From assembly GCA_030628785.1 (NCBI GenBank), contig DAOVQI010000059.1, forward strand, positions 1 to 11,456: 11,456 nt of DNA, given 5' to 3'. The translations under genes and the position numbers were made by a program. This DNA comes from Bacteroidota bacterium. Its GTDB lineage: Bacteria; Bacteroidota; Bacteroidia; Bacteroidales; VadinHA17. Under the pieces are notes generated by a model that had not been told where the DNA came from, did not search any database, and was given only the letters and a program-made list of their open reading frames with translations. Of this stretch, positions 5,619 through 11,456 are shown one piece after another; the stretch's first letter is position 1; each line of letters starts with the position of its first letter.

Positions 5619-6983
5619 TCAAAATTTAACAATGCCCAGACCATTCAAGAAGACCAGAGCAATTGCAATAGGAGCAATAAACTTCACGATAAACATATAA
5701 ACAGGAATGTACCTGGCTTTTAAAGCTCCTTCATTTCCAGCCTCCTTGCGGATTTTTTCCTTGCCAAAATACCAACCGATAAAGGCCACTATAAAGAATC
5801 CTCCCAACGGAAGCAGAATGTTTGCCGAAGTGAAGTTCAATAAACCAAATATATTCGAACCAAACAACTTAAGGTTTTCAAACCAGCCCCACGATCCGGC
5901 AGCAACAATACCTAAAACAGAAATAGAGAGAGTTGCAAAAATGGTAGCCTTTTTTCTTGTCATTTTTAGTTCCTCAACAAAATAGGCAACTACCACTTCA
6001 AGAACTGAAATGGTCGAAGTTAAGGCAGCCACTGCAAGCAACACAAAGAACAGTAACGAAAAGTAGTATCCTCCGGGCATTTGCTGGAAAATAGTTGGTA
6101 ATGTAATGAACACCAGTCCTTCTTCGGCACCCGGATCAATTCCAAACGCAAAGACAGCAGGGAAAATGGCGATTCCAGCCAGAATTGCAATTAATGTATC
6201 AGCAAAAGAAACACTTACTGCGGTTGTGGCAAGATTATCGTTTTTTTTAATATAAGAACCATAGGTGATAAGTGTGCCCATACCGATGCTAAGTGAAAAG
6301 AAAGCCTGTCCCAGCGCCTTAAGGATGGTTCCAGCATTGATTTTTGAAAAATCCGGTTTAAATAAAAAAGACAATCCTGCACCGGCACCTGGCAAGGTAA
6401 CGGCCCTGATACACAAAACGACCAGTATAACTAAAAGGATTGGCATCAGAATTTTAGTATATTTTTCGATACCTTTCCGCACACCCGATATCACAATCCA
6501 TGCCGTTAAACCCATGAATACCAGGAACCAGATCACGGGGCGTAAGGAATCCTGTCTGAACTCATCAAACATAGTACTTAACTCATCCGGTGACTTGCCT
6601 GTAAATCCGTTATTTATCGATTGGAAAATATATTCCAATGTCCACCCGGCAACAGCAGCATAGAATGCCAGGATCATAAAAGCAGCGCCAACTCCCATTA
6701 CCCCTATCAGAAACCATGGCCTTCCCGGAGCCAGCTTTTTAAAAGCCCCGTAAGGATTCAATTGGGCGCTCCGGCCAATAACAAACTCCGACAACATAAC
6801 AGGGATACCAATGGCAAGGATAAAAGCCAGGTAAATAAACAGAAATGCCCCACCCCCATTTTCCCCTGCGACATAAGGAAATCGCCAAATATTACCAAGA
6901 CCAATGGCTGAGCCGGCAGTCGCTGCAATCACACCAATTTTACTCCCGAAACTATCACGCTTCGAGACATCGAAATTTTCCAT
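5619..6983 (-). CDS. Sodium-dependent transporter, NSS/SNF family (LeuT fold)
   Basis: A Na+-coupled symporter in the inner membrane, most likely for an amino acid. The 454 residues give about 11 membrane helices, the usual bacterial form (as in MhsT). TM1 has the signature AGSAIGLGNIWRFPY (23-37) followed by ENGGGAFLF. Gly28 stands where amine transporters have Asp, favouring substrates with a carboxylate. TM6 contains FFSLSIGMGTLITYGSY (229-244). TM8 contains LTSTIS, whose Thr322/Ser323 align with the LeuT Na2 site. Asp262 in TM7 aligns, by my reading, with LeuT Glu290, consistent with chloride independence. One residue differs from LeuT: Ser25 replaces Asn21. The substrate cannot be named. 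The gene is divergent from pyk and 1 nt before the HHH gene. Confidence 0.94.
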   Translation of the reverse strand: MENFDVSKRDSFGSKIGVIAATAGSAIGLGNIWRFPYVAGENGGGAFLFIYLAFILAIGIPVMLSEFVIGRSAQLNPYGAFKKLAPGRPWFLIGVMGVGAAFMILAFYAAVAGWTLEYIFQSINNGFTGKSPDELSTMFDEFRQDSLRPVIWFLVFMGLTAWIVISGVRKGIEKYTKILMPILLVILVVLCIRAVTLPGAGAGLSFLFKPDFSKINAGTILKALGQAFFSLSIGMGTLITYGSYIKKNDNLATTAVSVSFADTLIAILAGIAIFPAVFAFGIDPGAEEGLVFITLPTIFQQMPGGYYFSLLFFVLLAVAALTSTISVLEVVVAYFVEELKMTRKKATIFATLSISVLGIVAAGSWGWFENLKLFGSNIFGLLNFTSANILLPLGGFFIVAFIGWYFGKEKIRKEAGNEGALKARYIPVYMFIVKFIAPIAIALVFLNGLGIVKF

Positions 6984-7043
6984 TTTGAATGGATTTTATA
7001 AGTCAAACACACCGCATGCAGATCAAAGAAATTTATTAAACTG

Positions 7044-7051
7044 CAAAATTA
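7044..7051 (-). promoter_or_regulatory. Candidate -7 element for the transporter operon
   Basis: The minus strand reads TAATTTTG, an exact TAnnTTTG match, 60 bp before the transporter ATG. No good TTTG lies 19-21 nt further upstream; that place is taken by the 7074-7093 palindrome. Only half of the promoter consensus is present. Confidence 0.35.
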
Positions 7052-7073
7052 AAACGGGGTAAAATGGTAAAAA

Positions 7074-7093
7074 ATGTTTGGTTCTCCAAACAT
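7074..7093. promoter_or_regulatory. Perfect palindrome between divergent transporter and pyk genes
   Basis: ATGTTTGG (7074-7081) and CCAAACAT (7086-7093) are perfect 8-bp arms around TTCT. Skipping one mismatch, three further A-T pairs extend it (7070-7072 with 7095-7097). It overlaps the expected -33 zones of both divergent candidate promoters, as an operator would. No regulator gene lies beside it, so the binding protein is unknown. Confidence 0.5.
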
Positions 7094-7110
7094 ATTTCCG
7101 CAAAATATCC

Positions 7111-7118
7111 TTACTTTG
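7111..7118 (+). promoter_or_regulatory. Weak candidate -7 element for pyk
   Basis: TTACTTTG differs from TAnnTTTG at one base and would start transcription near 7125, about 23 nt before the pyk ATG. No matching TTTG lies 20 nt upstream. It is the best candidate in the leader, not a firm call. Confidence 0.25.
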
Positions 7119-7147
7119 AAAAATTAACCGAGTAAAATTCTTGTAAA

Positions 7148-8575
7148 ATGATTGATTCCCCATCCCAAACTAAAATAATTGCCACCATCGGACCGGCATG
7201 CTCTTCAAAAGATGTTCTTAAGGATATGTTTAAAGCCGGTATTGATGTATGCCGACTAAATTTTTCACACGGCACCCACGAAGATCATTTAAAGGTTATT
7301 AAAACCATTAATGAACTGAACAGGGAATTGCAAAGCAATGTAGCAATCCTTGCCGACCTTCAGGGACCTAAGCTCAGAATAGGAGAAATTGAAAATAACG
7401 GAGTTATGCTAACCGAAGGCGAAACCATTGAGATCACTAACAAAGAGTGTTTAGGAACAAAGAAAAGGGTTTATTTAAGTTATGAAGAATTTCCAAAGCA
7501 TGTTAAACCAGGAGAAAGCATTTTTATTGACGACGGAAAACTTAAACTGGTAGTGGAAGAAACCAATAAAAAAGATCTGGTTATAGCAAAAATCATTCAT
7601 GGAGGTATTCTTTCTTCACATAAAGGGGTAAACCTTCCAAACACCAAAATTTTATTGCCCAGTCTTACGGAAAAAGATATTAGAGATGCCCAATTTGCAC
7701 TGGATCATGATGCTGATTGGATTGCGCTATCGTTTGTAAGAACCGTAACAGATATCATTGATCTGCAGGAAATTATTAAGAAAAGGAAGAAAAACGCCAT
7801 GGTTATTGCAAAAATTGAAAAACCGGAAGCATTGGATGAGATTGACAATATTATTGATATGTCAAAAGGAATCATGATAGCCAGGGGTGATCTTGGAGTT
7901 GAGGTATCTTTTGACCAGGTACCCCTGATTCAAAAGAGCATTATTAAAAAATGCATCGACCATGGAAAGCCTGTCATCATTGCTACACAAATGATGGAGA
8001 GTATGATCCAGAATTTCAGGCCGAGCCGGGCCGAAGCCAATGATGTTGCCAATGCTGTTCTTGAAGGGGCTGATGCTCTGATGTTGAGTGGTGAAACTTC
8101 AGTCGGGAAATACCCTGTAGAGGTCATAAAAAACATGCAAAGCATTATCCACTGGACGGAAAAACATGGATTTCAGTTTATTCGTGAACATGCACCTGAG
8201 GGGTTGTACATATCTTTTCTGCCTGACTCAATCTGCTACAATGCATGTAAAATGGCTGACCAGACAAAAGCTAAAGCCATTATTACCTTTACCCACTCGG
8301 GTTATACAGCTTTCAGGATCTCTAGTCACCGACCAAATGCCGATATTTTTGTTTTTACCAAAAACAAAAAACTATTGCGCATTTTATCCCTGGTCTGGGG
8401 AGTTAGAGCTTACTACCTCCACCAATATGACCAGATGAGCGATGCTGTGTTAACTTCTGTCACTATATTAAAAGAAAAGGGTGTACTGAAGGATGATGAG
8501 GTGGTCATCCATGTTGGAAGCATTCCCATGAACCAGCGAGGTAAGACCAATATGGTTAAACTGAGTTATGTATAG
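7148..8575 (+). CDS. pyk: Pyruvate kinase, K+-independent type by residue signature
   Basis: This enzyme transfers phosphate from phosphoenolpyruvate to ADP in the last step of glycolysis. The 475-residue product is full length. The A domain starts TKIIATIGPACSS and contains CRLNFSHG (35-42, substrate Arg36). The B domain spans about 71-169. The active-site signature VIAKIEKPEALDEID (219-233) has catalytic Lys222 and metal ligand Glu224. MIARGDLGVE supplies Asp248, and Thr280 lies in IATQMMESM. The C domain runs from about 345 to 475. In ADLQGPKLRIG (69-79) the glutamate of K+-dependent enzymes (Glu117 in rabbit) is Lys75, with Leu71, Gln72 and Ile78. This set is associated with K+ independence. 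The start is ATG 7148, without SD. The gene is divergent from the transporter and convergent with tamL. Confidence 0.98.
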   Translation: MIDSPSQTKIIATIGPACSSKDVLKDMFKAGIDVCRLNFSHGTHEDHLKVIKTINELNRELQSNVAILADLQGPKLRIGEIENNGVMLTEGETIEITNKECLGTKKRVYLSYEEFPKHVKPGESIFIDDGKLKLVVEETNKKDLVIAKIIHGGILSSHKGVNLPNTKILLPSLTEKDIRDAQFALDHDADWIALSFVRTVTDIIDLQEIIKKRKKNAMVIAKIEKPEALDEIDNIIDMSKGIMIARGDLGVEVSFDQVPLIQKSIIKKCIDHGKPVIIATQMMESMIQNFRPSRAEANDVANAVLEGADALMLSGETSVGKYPVEVIKNMQSIIHWTEKHGFQFIREHAPEGLYISFLPDSICYNACKMADQTKAKAIITFTHSGYTAFRISSHRPNADIFVFTKNKKLLRILSLVWGVRAYYLHQYDQMSDAVLTSVTILKEKGVLKDDEVVIHVGSIPMNQRGKTNMVKLSYV

Positions 8576-8587
8576 AGAATAAGTATG

Positions 8588-8615
8588 CTGGATACTCGCT
8601 ACTGGATTCTGGTTA
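8588..8615 (+). repeat. Two imperfect 14-bp tandem units after pyk
   Basis: CTGGATACTCGCTA (8588-8601) and CTGGATTCTGGTTA (8602-8615) agree at 11 of 14 positions. They open the repeat-filled 8576-8740 gap between convergent pyk and tamL. No T-rich terminator was found there; the palindromes may serve that role. Confidence 0.4.
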
Positions 8616-8626
8616 TTGGCAAAATT

Positions 8627-8732
8627 GGGCAGGATAGACCTGTCAGAGTCCGCCCTGTGGAATGCTGCTCTGCAGCATTAGCTTCGCTAATATTTCACAG
8701 GGCAGGCAGAACCTGGCAGCGTCTGCATGTGG
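8627..8732 (+). repeat. Imperfect direct repeats flanking copy B
   Basis: The segments 8627-8660 and 8700-8732 align at about 25 of 34 positions. Each begins GGGCAGG, then five bases, then CCTG, and ends TGTGG. They bracket and partly overlap the outer arms of the palindrome at 8653-8702. Confidence 0.55.
8648..8707. repeat. Cloverleaf-like palindromic element, copy B
   Basis: The outer arms CCCTGTGGAA (8653-8662) and TTTCACAGGG (8693-8702) pair with one G-U. They enclose TGCTGC-TCT-GCAGCA (8663-8677) and TTAGC-TTC-GCTAA (8678-8690), plus TA. G8652-C8703, then a C-A mismatch, then further pairs mirror copy A. It sits between the convergent ends of pyk and tamL, where it could act as a two-way transcript end. 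Confidence 0.8.
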
Positions 8733-8740
8733 CATGGACC

Positions 8741-11104
8741 TCAGAATGGATACCCTATCCCTAAATGTAGGGTTAAGTTATCAGAAAATTTGTAGTTCTC
8801 CTTTTGCGTAGAAGCCGGATTCCGGTTAAAAATCCAGATGGCTTCGGAAGAGTATTTTGGATCACGCATTTTCACACCCAAATCCAACCTGAAAATAAAA
8901 AAGCTGAAATCAAAACGGGTGCCTATTCCTGTTCCAACAGCAAGATCTTTATAAAACTTATTCCATTCAAATAAAGATCCCGGCCGGGCCTCTTCCCTGT
9001 TGATCGACCAGATATTTCCAACATCAACAAATAATGCTCCCTCGAGCACCCAAAACAATTTAAACCGGTACTCCAGGTTGGCCTCAATTTTTATATCTGC
9101 CGTTTGATTAAAAAAAGTCGTCTCACCTGGGTCATATGAACCCGGTCCAAGTGAACGAACATGCCATGCCCTGACCCCGTTGGCGCCACCTCCAAAATAT
9201 TGCTTCTCGAAGGGGATAGCCCGTGAATTTCCGTAAGGATACCCAAGGCCCATAAAAGCCCGGTAAACAATTGTATTTGCTTCATTCAATACCCGGTGAT
9301 ACCGGAAATCGAAATCCCCCTTGACAAATTGAGCATACTCCAATCCCAATAACTGATAACTGGTGTCAACACCTGCAGCATCCGACATGCGATTAATTCC
9401 CCTGAGAAAATTTCCGGCTGTTTCTACATTAAACCTGAAGAAAATAAAATCCTCCTTCTTCTTAATATCCTGATTATTAAAAATATAGCTATAGTTAGTA
9501 CCTGTAATCATCACATCATTATAACTGAAAGCCAGGTAGGAAGTAGTATCTAATCGTTGCCTGAAGGCTTCATCAATGTCAAATAGTTTAACAGCATTGA
9601 TGTCAACCGGATAAATAATATGTGAAGAATATCCCGGCTGATGCCAGTTATAACTAAAAGAGGCATTTGCCACCGTTCGTGTAAAAATAGGCCTGCGTTG
9701 AAAGTTGTATGCAAGTGAAAGGGACGTTTTCGGGTTGTATTTCTTCACAAACCTTTCTGACTCCATAAAGGGAAACAAAAATTTCGGAAACGTAATGCCG
9801 GCTTCAACACCATACTCAAGTGTGTTTCTTAACCCTCCGATTTCCTCCGTTAATGTTTCGAATGCTCCTTTTAATTTCAAATTGAAGTTTTCCACACCAC
9901 GAAACAGATTCCTGTGTTGATATAACAAATTTAATGCTCCTCCCAGGTTACCCGATGAGTTTGTACCCTCAAGCTCAACAGTATAAGATTGAAGGATAAA
10001 AGGAGTCAACTGAATATTGCAGTCAAGCAGATAGGCCCCATCACTCTTTTTTTCCTGAGAGTAAAGTTCATTAAATTGGATATTAACCAGCCTGAAAAAC
10101 TTAAGTGAGGAAAGGTGTGAGTGGGTCCGTTCAACATCGGTTAAATTATAAAAGTTGCCTTTTTTCAAATAATTCGACTGAGCAATTACCTTTGGGTTTA
10201 CGACAGGTTGTTTACTTCTCGAAACAATGTATAAACCATTGTAAAATACGGTATCCAGATCCCGGAAATATGCTTCGGGCTGAGCAAGTGCTTCCTGCGG
10301 ATTAAAATCACTGAACACATAAATATTGTTAATCTTATAGGATATGTGAGGTGCTTTCTCATACCGGTTTGTATAAATTTTTTTCTGATATGCTTTTATT
10401 CCGATACTAAGATCTATCTGTCGGGATCTAAGTGCACTATCCGCCTCGTAGTAAATATATTCATAGGAGAAATTATAATAACCCTGATTTTTCAACAAGG
10501 ATTCAATCCTTAATCGTTCATCTTGTAAAACATCTGCATCATAATTATCTCCACGGTGAATAAGTGAATTCAGAGTATCACTTATGATATATGACCGGAT
10601 GGTTGTATCTTCAAATTGATAGGATATATTACGGATGGTGTAGGGTTCACCAGTAACAATTTCGTACTTGATTCTGGCTTTTTTCCCCCGGTAAATAACC
10701 AAGTCGGTTATAACCGAATAAAAATAACCTTTATGAGACAGGAATGTATTCAACTGCTTTTTGGATTTCTGTGTTTGAAACTCATCGTAAACAACCGGAG
10801 CTTCTCCAATGGTCCTTAACCAATTATTAAACCAGTTGTTTTTATCCTTTTTAGAAAGATTAAACAGGGAAAGATGAAATTTTAAGCCAAGTATCCGTTT
10901 ATTAGGTTTTTGTTTTATGTAATTTCGTAATTCATCCTTTTTGATCTCTTTGTTATTGTTTTCGATGGAATACTTATTTAACAAGTACCGGTTTTCCGGA
11001 ATATGTTTTGTGGGATTGCAGGCAGTAACGGCAAAAATAACTGCCGGAAGGAAAACCTTAAGGTAATACGAAAAAATATTTTTATTTAAGTTGAATAATT
11101 TCAA
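8741..11104 (-). CDS. tamL: TamL-type outer-membrane assembly lipoprotein (BamA/TamA superfamily)
   Basis: An Omp85-superfamily protein of the translocation and assembly module in its lipid-anchored Bacteroidota form. From the TTG at 11104 the product is 787 residues. A lipoprotein signal (MKLFNLNKNIFSYYLKVFLP...) ends at lipobox AVTAC with Cys29. POTRA-like segments fill about 30-370, for example ARIKYEIVTGEPYTIRNISY and KINNIYVFSDF. From about 380 to the end is a 16-strand-type barrel rich in alternating hydrophobic and aromatic residues. GVRAW (643-647) stands for the VRGF/Y motif of loop 6, and the protein ends in a terminal Phe (GIGYPF). No in-frame ATG exists. A TTG at 11164 would add 20 residues, but they overlap a candidate -7 box and a dispersed repeat, so I prefer 11104. 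The gene converges on pyk. Confidence 0.85.
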   Translation of the reverse strand: MKLFNLNKNIFSYYLKVFLPAVIFAVTACNPTKHIPENRYLLNKYSIENNNKEIKKDELRNYIKQKPNKRILGLKFHLSLFNLSKKDKNNWFNNWLRTIGEAPVVYDEFQTQKSKKQLNTFLSHKGYFYSVITDLVIYRGKKARIKYEIVTGEPYTIRNISYQFEDTTIRSYIISDTLNSLIHRGDNYDADVLQDERLRIESLLKNQGYYNFSYEYIYYEADSALRSRQIDLSIGIKAYQKKIYTNRYEKAPHISYKINNIYVFSDFNPQEALAQPEAYFRDLDTVFYNGLYIVSRSKQPVVNPKVIAQSNYLKKGNFYNLTDVERTHSHLSSLKFFRLVNIQFNELYSQEKKSDGAYLLDCNIQLTPFILQSYTVELEGTNSSGNLGGALNLLYQHRNLFRGVENFNLKLKGAFETLTEEIGGLRNTLEYGVEAGITFPKFLFPFMESERFVKKYNPKTSLSLAYNFQRRPIFTRTVANASFSYNWHQPGYSSHIIYPVDINAVKLFDIDEAFRQRLDTTSYLAFSYNDVMITGTNYSYIFNNQDIKKKEDFIFFRFNVETAGNFLRGINRMSDAAGVDTSYQLLGLEYAQFVKGDFDFRYHRVLNEANTIVYRAFMGLGYPYGNSRAIPFEKQYFGGGANGVRAWHVRSLGPGSYDPGETTFFNQTADIKIEANLEYRFKLFWVLEGALFVDVGNIWSINREEARPGSLFEWNKFYKDLAVGTGIGTRFDFSFFIFRLDLGVKMRDPKYSSEAIWIFNRNPASTQKENYKFSDNLTLHLGIGYPF

Positions 11105-11139
11105 AATTTGCAGAGTAATTACTGGGAGAAACCAATTGG

Positions 11140-11147
11140 CAAATATA
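11140..11147 (-). promoter_or_regulatory. Candidate -7 element for tamL
   Basis: The minus strand reads TATATTTG followed by CC, an exact TAnnTTTG match. Transcription would start near 11133, about 29 nt before the TTG at 11104, which supports that start over 11164. An upstream TTTG is only 14 nt away, closer than the usual 19-20, so the call is tentative. Confidence 0.38.
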
Positions 11148-11162
11148 AGAACATAGCTTCGC
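11147..11162 (-). repeat. Dispersed repeat, right copy
   Basis: This is the second copy of the 16-bp sequence at 116-131, here in the tamL leader. The alternative tamL start TTG 11164 would place its first residues inside this repeat. Confidence 0.55.
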
Positions 11163-11213
11163 AAATTGATTAAAAAAAACCTTATTTTTCAGGTTCATAA
11201 ATAATTAGTTAAT

Positions 11214-11261
11214 AGTCGGCAGTCCACAGTCAGCAGTCCACAGTCGGCAGTCTACAGTCGG
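11214..11261 (+). repeat. Tandem repeat of a 14-bp unit
   Basis: Three units, CAGTCCACAGTCAG (11220-11233), CAGTCCACAGTCGG (11234-11247) and CAGTCTACAGTCGG (11248-11261), follow a partial unit AGTCGG (11214-11219). Each unit is itself two related 7-mers. It is a short minisatellite that can change copy number by slippage. Confidence 0.85.
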
Positions 11262-11268
11262 TCCACCC

Positions 11269-11330
11269 GTACCGAACGGTACCTGCCCGAAAGAATGAAT
11301 TCTTTCATTCAGGCGGGTGTTCGGGCGGGC
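11269..11330. repeat. Hairpin cluster
   Basis: GTACCG-AA-CGGTAC (11269-11282) is a perfect 6-bp hairpin. Next, GAATGAA (11293-11299) pairs with TTCATTC (11304-11310), inside an outer stem CCTGCC (11282-11287) with GGCGGG (11312-11317). A G/C-rich tail TTCGGGCGGGC follows. Confidence 0.6.
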
Positions 11331-11400
11331 AGTAGGCAGAACAAATAAATATATATAAATTGAGATCAATAGAAATACATAGTAGAGGATCTAAGGGATT

Positions 11401-11448
11401 AGTCCCGGAGGGACTGGAAGGTAATAGCCGGCCACTTTAGTGGCTGGG
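11401..11448. repeat. Paired hairpins at the right edge
   Basis: AGTCCC-GGA-GGGACT (11401-11415) is a perfect 6-bp hairpin. CCGGCCACT (11428-11436) pairs with AGTGGCTGG (11439-11447), with one G-U. The unit resembles intergenic repeats I associate with Bacteroidota genomes and may continue past the window. Confidence 0.5.
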
Positions 11449-11456
11449 AAGAGTGC

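Larger units (their letters stand above)
11105..11456. other. Gene-free, repeat-rich intergenic region
   Basis: No credible coding sequence lies between the tamL start and the right edge. The tamL leader (11105-11213) is A/T-rich. It is followed by a 14-bp tandem repeat, a hairpin cluster and, at the edge, two further hairpins. An A/T-rich spacer at 11339-11393 shows nothing recognisable. Confidence 0.7.

Noticed and set aside
5618..5644. Upstream ATG for the HHH protein
   Set aside because: It overlaps the transporter end; the protein from ATG 5617 begins like its family and is coupled to the transporter stop.
6265..6663. Rightward 132-codon open frame
   Set aside because: Lies wholly antisense to the transporter, with no family resemblance or start signals.

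Overview
The window looks like chromosomal DNA from a Bacteroidota (Bacteroidia-type) bacterium of low to moderate G+C. Five features support this: promoters of the TTTG-N20-TAnnTTTG type; almost no Shine-Dalgarno (SD) sequences before the genes; tRNA genes that do not encode their CCA ends; the gene order rpsU - xerC-like - hpf - tRNAs - tuf - tRNA-Trp - secE - nusG; and a lipid-anchored TamA relative (TamL type).

Layout. Positions 1-225 hold no gene. They contain a compact cloverleaf-like palindrome, a 10-bp inverted repeat and a possible promoter facing left. Positions 226-4593 form a leftward translation block: rpsU (bS21), a XerC/D-type recombinase, hpf (short hibernation factor), then tRNA-Thr(UGU), tRNA-Tyr(GUA), tRNA-Gly(UCC), tRNA-Thr(GGU), tuf, tRNA-Trp(CCA), secE and nusG. 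The four-tRNA-plus-tuf order and anticodons match thrU-tyrU-glyT-thrT-tufB of E. coli. Strong promoters lie before rpsU and before the first tRNA. The only full-strength SD (AAGGAGGT) in the window precedes hpf.

Positions 4703-6983 hold a leftward two-gene unit: an 11-TM sodium-dependent NSS/SNF (LeuT-fold) transporter, then a membrane-anchored triple helix-hairpin-helix protein whose ATG lies 1 nt past the transporter stop. A divergent intergenic region with a perfect 20-bp palindrome separates it from pyk (rightward, 7148-8575), a pyruvate kinase with the K+-independent residue signature. pyk converges on tamL (leftward, 8741-11104), an outer-membrane POTRA/barrel lipoprotein.

The three gene-poor gaps (1-225, 8576-8740, 11105-11456) are full of small palindromic and tandem repeats. 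The first two share one three-way-junction element: the outer stem is conserved and the inner hairpins differ in sequence but keep their pairing. The genes are ordinary housekeeping functions. The novelty lies in these intergenic elements and in the SD-bearing hpf placed downstream of bS21.
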